Positions 5,048 to 5,980 of a DNA stretch of 5,980 nucleotides are shown here, one piece after another. The first letter of the stretch is position 1. Each line of letters begins with the position of its first letter. The notes beneath the pieces are model-generated. The model searched no databases and was not told where the DNA came from. It saw nothing but the letters and a program-made list of their open reading frames with translations. Source of the stretch: Spirochaetia bacterium (lineage in GTDB: Bacteria > Spirochaetota > UBA12135); the NCBI GenBank assembly GCA_003497555.1, contig DNNS01000230.1, positions 1-5,980 of the forward strand, in the 5' to 3' direction. A program made the translations under genes and the position numbers.

Positions 5048-5980
5048 CTGGAACATGCGTTATACTTGAACCGGCGCGGAAAACAGGCTTCTGCCTGAAA
5101 GCCCGGGGAATATACCTTTCCTCGCAGTTCGATCCCGAAGCAGAAGGCCGTAAAATTTTTGCTGCAGCCGGAAATACTCCGCCCGGACCGGCGCTGTTTA
5201 TGGGTCTCTCGCCGGTATATCAGATCCGGGAATTTGCCGGGCGCTGCCCGCAAACGCCTTTTATGATTATTGAATTCAGCCCGGAGGTTTTCAGGGACCG
5301 GGTAAAACTTATAAGGGAACTGACTGAAAAAAAAATACTCTCCGGTGAACTGGCCTGCGTTATCAGCCGGGCTTTATATTTTTTTGATCAGGCGCCGCTG
5401 CTGTCATTTCTTTCGGGAAAAAACGATAATCTGAAAATTTTTGAAAATCCGGTATACCGGCGATATTTTCCGGAAGCCTATCAAAAATGTTCTGCGCAAA
5501 TACTCGATATTTTAGATAAGGGTGTAAAAAATATTACAACGGAAAAATATTTCAGCCCGATCTGGAATCATAATACTTTAAAAAACATATTTTTCCGGGA
5601 AAAGCTTAATTCCGCAGCGGAATTTATTTTAAACCGGGCAGGGAATTCCTGTTTGTTAATCGGCAGCGGCCCGGCGCTTGTCAAAAACCCGGAATATTTA
5701 CAGGCACTTTCCCGCCGGGTTTTCACCATGGCGGTACCGGGTATTCTCGGCTGGCTGTTAAGTAATGATATAATTCCCGATTGTCTTTTTACAACTGACG
5801 CCGGATTCTGGAACAGCCGGCATTTTTATGCTTATTTTTACCGCCGGTGCCGCATCCCGGTATTGACATCTTTTTCCGCCTGTATCCCGCAGTTTACCGG
5901 CAGCTGTTATTTTTTCTTTCATGATTCGGATTATGAAACGGCAGTACAAAAAAAACTCGGGGCAGAAAGGCCGGATATGA
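5035..5980 (+). CDS. MAF_flag10/DUF115 (MptE-like) protein, 3' end cut by the window
   Basis: The reading frame opens at the ATG at 5035 and stays open for 315 codons to the window edge, so the C-terminus is missing. Residues ~18-80 (GFCLKARGIYLSSQFDPEAEGRKI shortened here, then ALFMGLSPVYQI) match the N-terminal part of Maf-type proteins, where GxYLHSxYDP and a GLGxGY-like turn are usual. W177-NHNTLKNIF resembles the W..N...N linker. The DUF115 core begins at LLIGSGPALVKNPEYL (207-222), a variant of the family's GxGPSL motif, and continues to PDCLFTTDAGFWNS (248-261), whose Asp is the conserved acidic position. Relatives include flagellin glycosylation accessory factors (Maf) and archaeal hydroxymethylpterin pyrophosphokinase MptE; transfer of an activated sugar such as a nonulosonic acid is plausible but not shown. 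It diverges from a glycan-type methyltransferase. The Shine-Dalgarno is weak (AGG 18 nt upstream). A TTG at 4999 overlaps the -10 box and is rejected as start. Confidence 0.8.
   Translation, partial: METPTGTCVILEPARKTGFCLKARGIYLSSQFDPEAEGRKIFAAAGNTPPGPALFMGLSPVYQIREFAGRCPQTPFMIIEFSPEVFRDRVKLIRELTEKKILSGELACVISRALYFFDQAPLLSFLSGKNDNLKIFENPVYRRYFPEAYQKCSAQILDILDKGVKNITTEKYFSPIWNHNTLKNIFFREKLNSAAEFILNRAGNSCLLIGSGPALVKNPEYLQALSRRVFTMAVPGILGWLLSNDIIPDCLFTTDAGFWNSRHFYAYFYRRCRIPVLTSFSACIPQFTGSCYFFFHDSDYETAVQKKLGAERPDM

Noticed and set aside
5017..5253. Minus-strand open frame of 78 codons at the start of the DUF115 gene
   Set aside because: The opposite strand is continuously open from 5035 to 5980 with DUF115 motifs; the minus frame also has no domain.
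1..5980. tRNA, rRNA, CRISPR repeats, riboswitches, insertion sequences, toxin-antitoxin pairs
   Set aside because: Reading both strands, I saw no cloverleaf, repeat-spacer array, transposase frame or flanking duplications; nearly all the window is accounted for by five genes.

Overview
The window holds five protein-coding genes and no RNA gene, insertion sequence or CRISPR array that I can see. It looks like the chromosome of a Gram-negative-type, probably motile bacterium. I lean towards the Spirochaetota (Treponema-like), because a DUF115/MptE-like protein, an HD-GYP protein with a private N-terminal domain and a moderate-GC genome rich in CCGG-containing codons fit that group. This is a judgement from protein style, not from a marker gene.

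Layout: positions 1-105 hold a plausible promoter, a palindrome overlapping its -10 box and a ribosome binding site. They lead into a plus-strand HD-GYP gene (106-1140), which is strikingly AT-rich. A 93-bp convergent gap (1141-1233) follows. A compact minus-strand operon comes next, read from right to left: a class I SAM-dependent methyltransferase of the kind found in glycan clusters (5010-4246), a THUMP-domain RNA methyltransferase of the RlmL/YpsC type (4243-3053), and an exported phospholipase D-type protein fused to a degraded staphylococcal-nuclease-like domain (3093-1234). The first two genes are 2 bp apart and the last two overlap. Only 24 bp separate the operon from a divergent plus-strand gene (5035 to the window edge), which encodes a MAF_flag10/DUF115 (MptE-like) protein cut off by the window.

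How they fit together: the HD-GYP protein would belong to cyclic-di-GMP signalling, but its HD motif reads KD, so it may be a sensor or a pseudo-enzyme. The DUF115 protein and the divergent methyltransferase could both act in modifying surface or flagellar glycans; this is inferred from family and position only. The THUMP enzyme is a housekeeping rRNA methylase. The PLD/SNase fusion is a predicted periplasmic or secreted phosphodiesterase with two intact HKD motifs.

I did not find a clearly new multi-gene system. The most interesting points are the three-part PLD fusion with apparently dead C-terminal domains, the KD substitution in the HD-GYP protein, and the interlocked divergent promoters near 5000.
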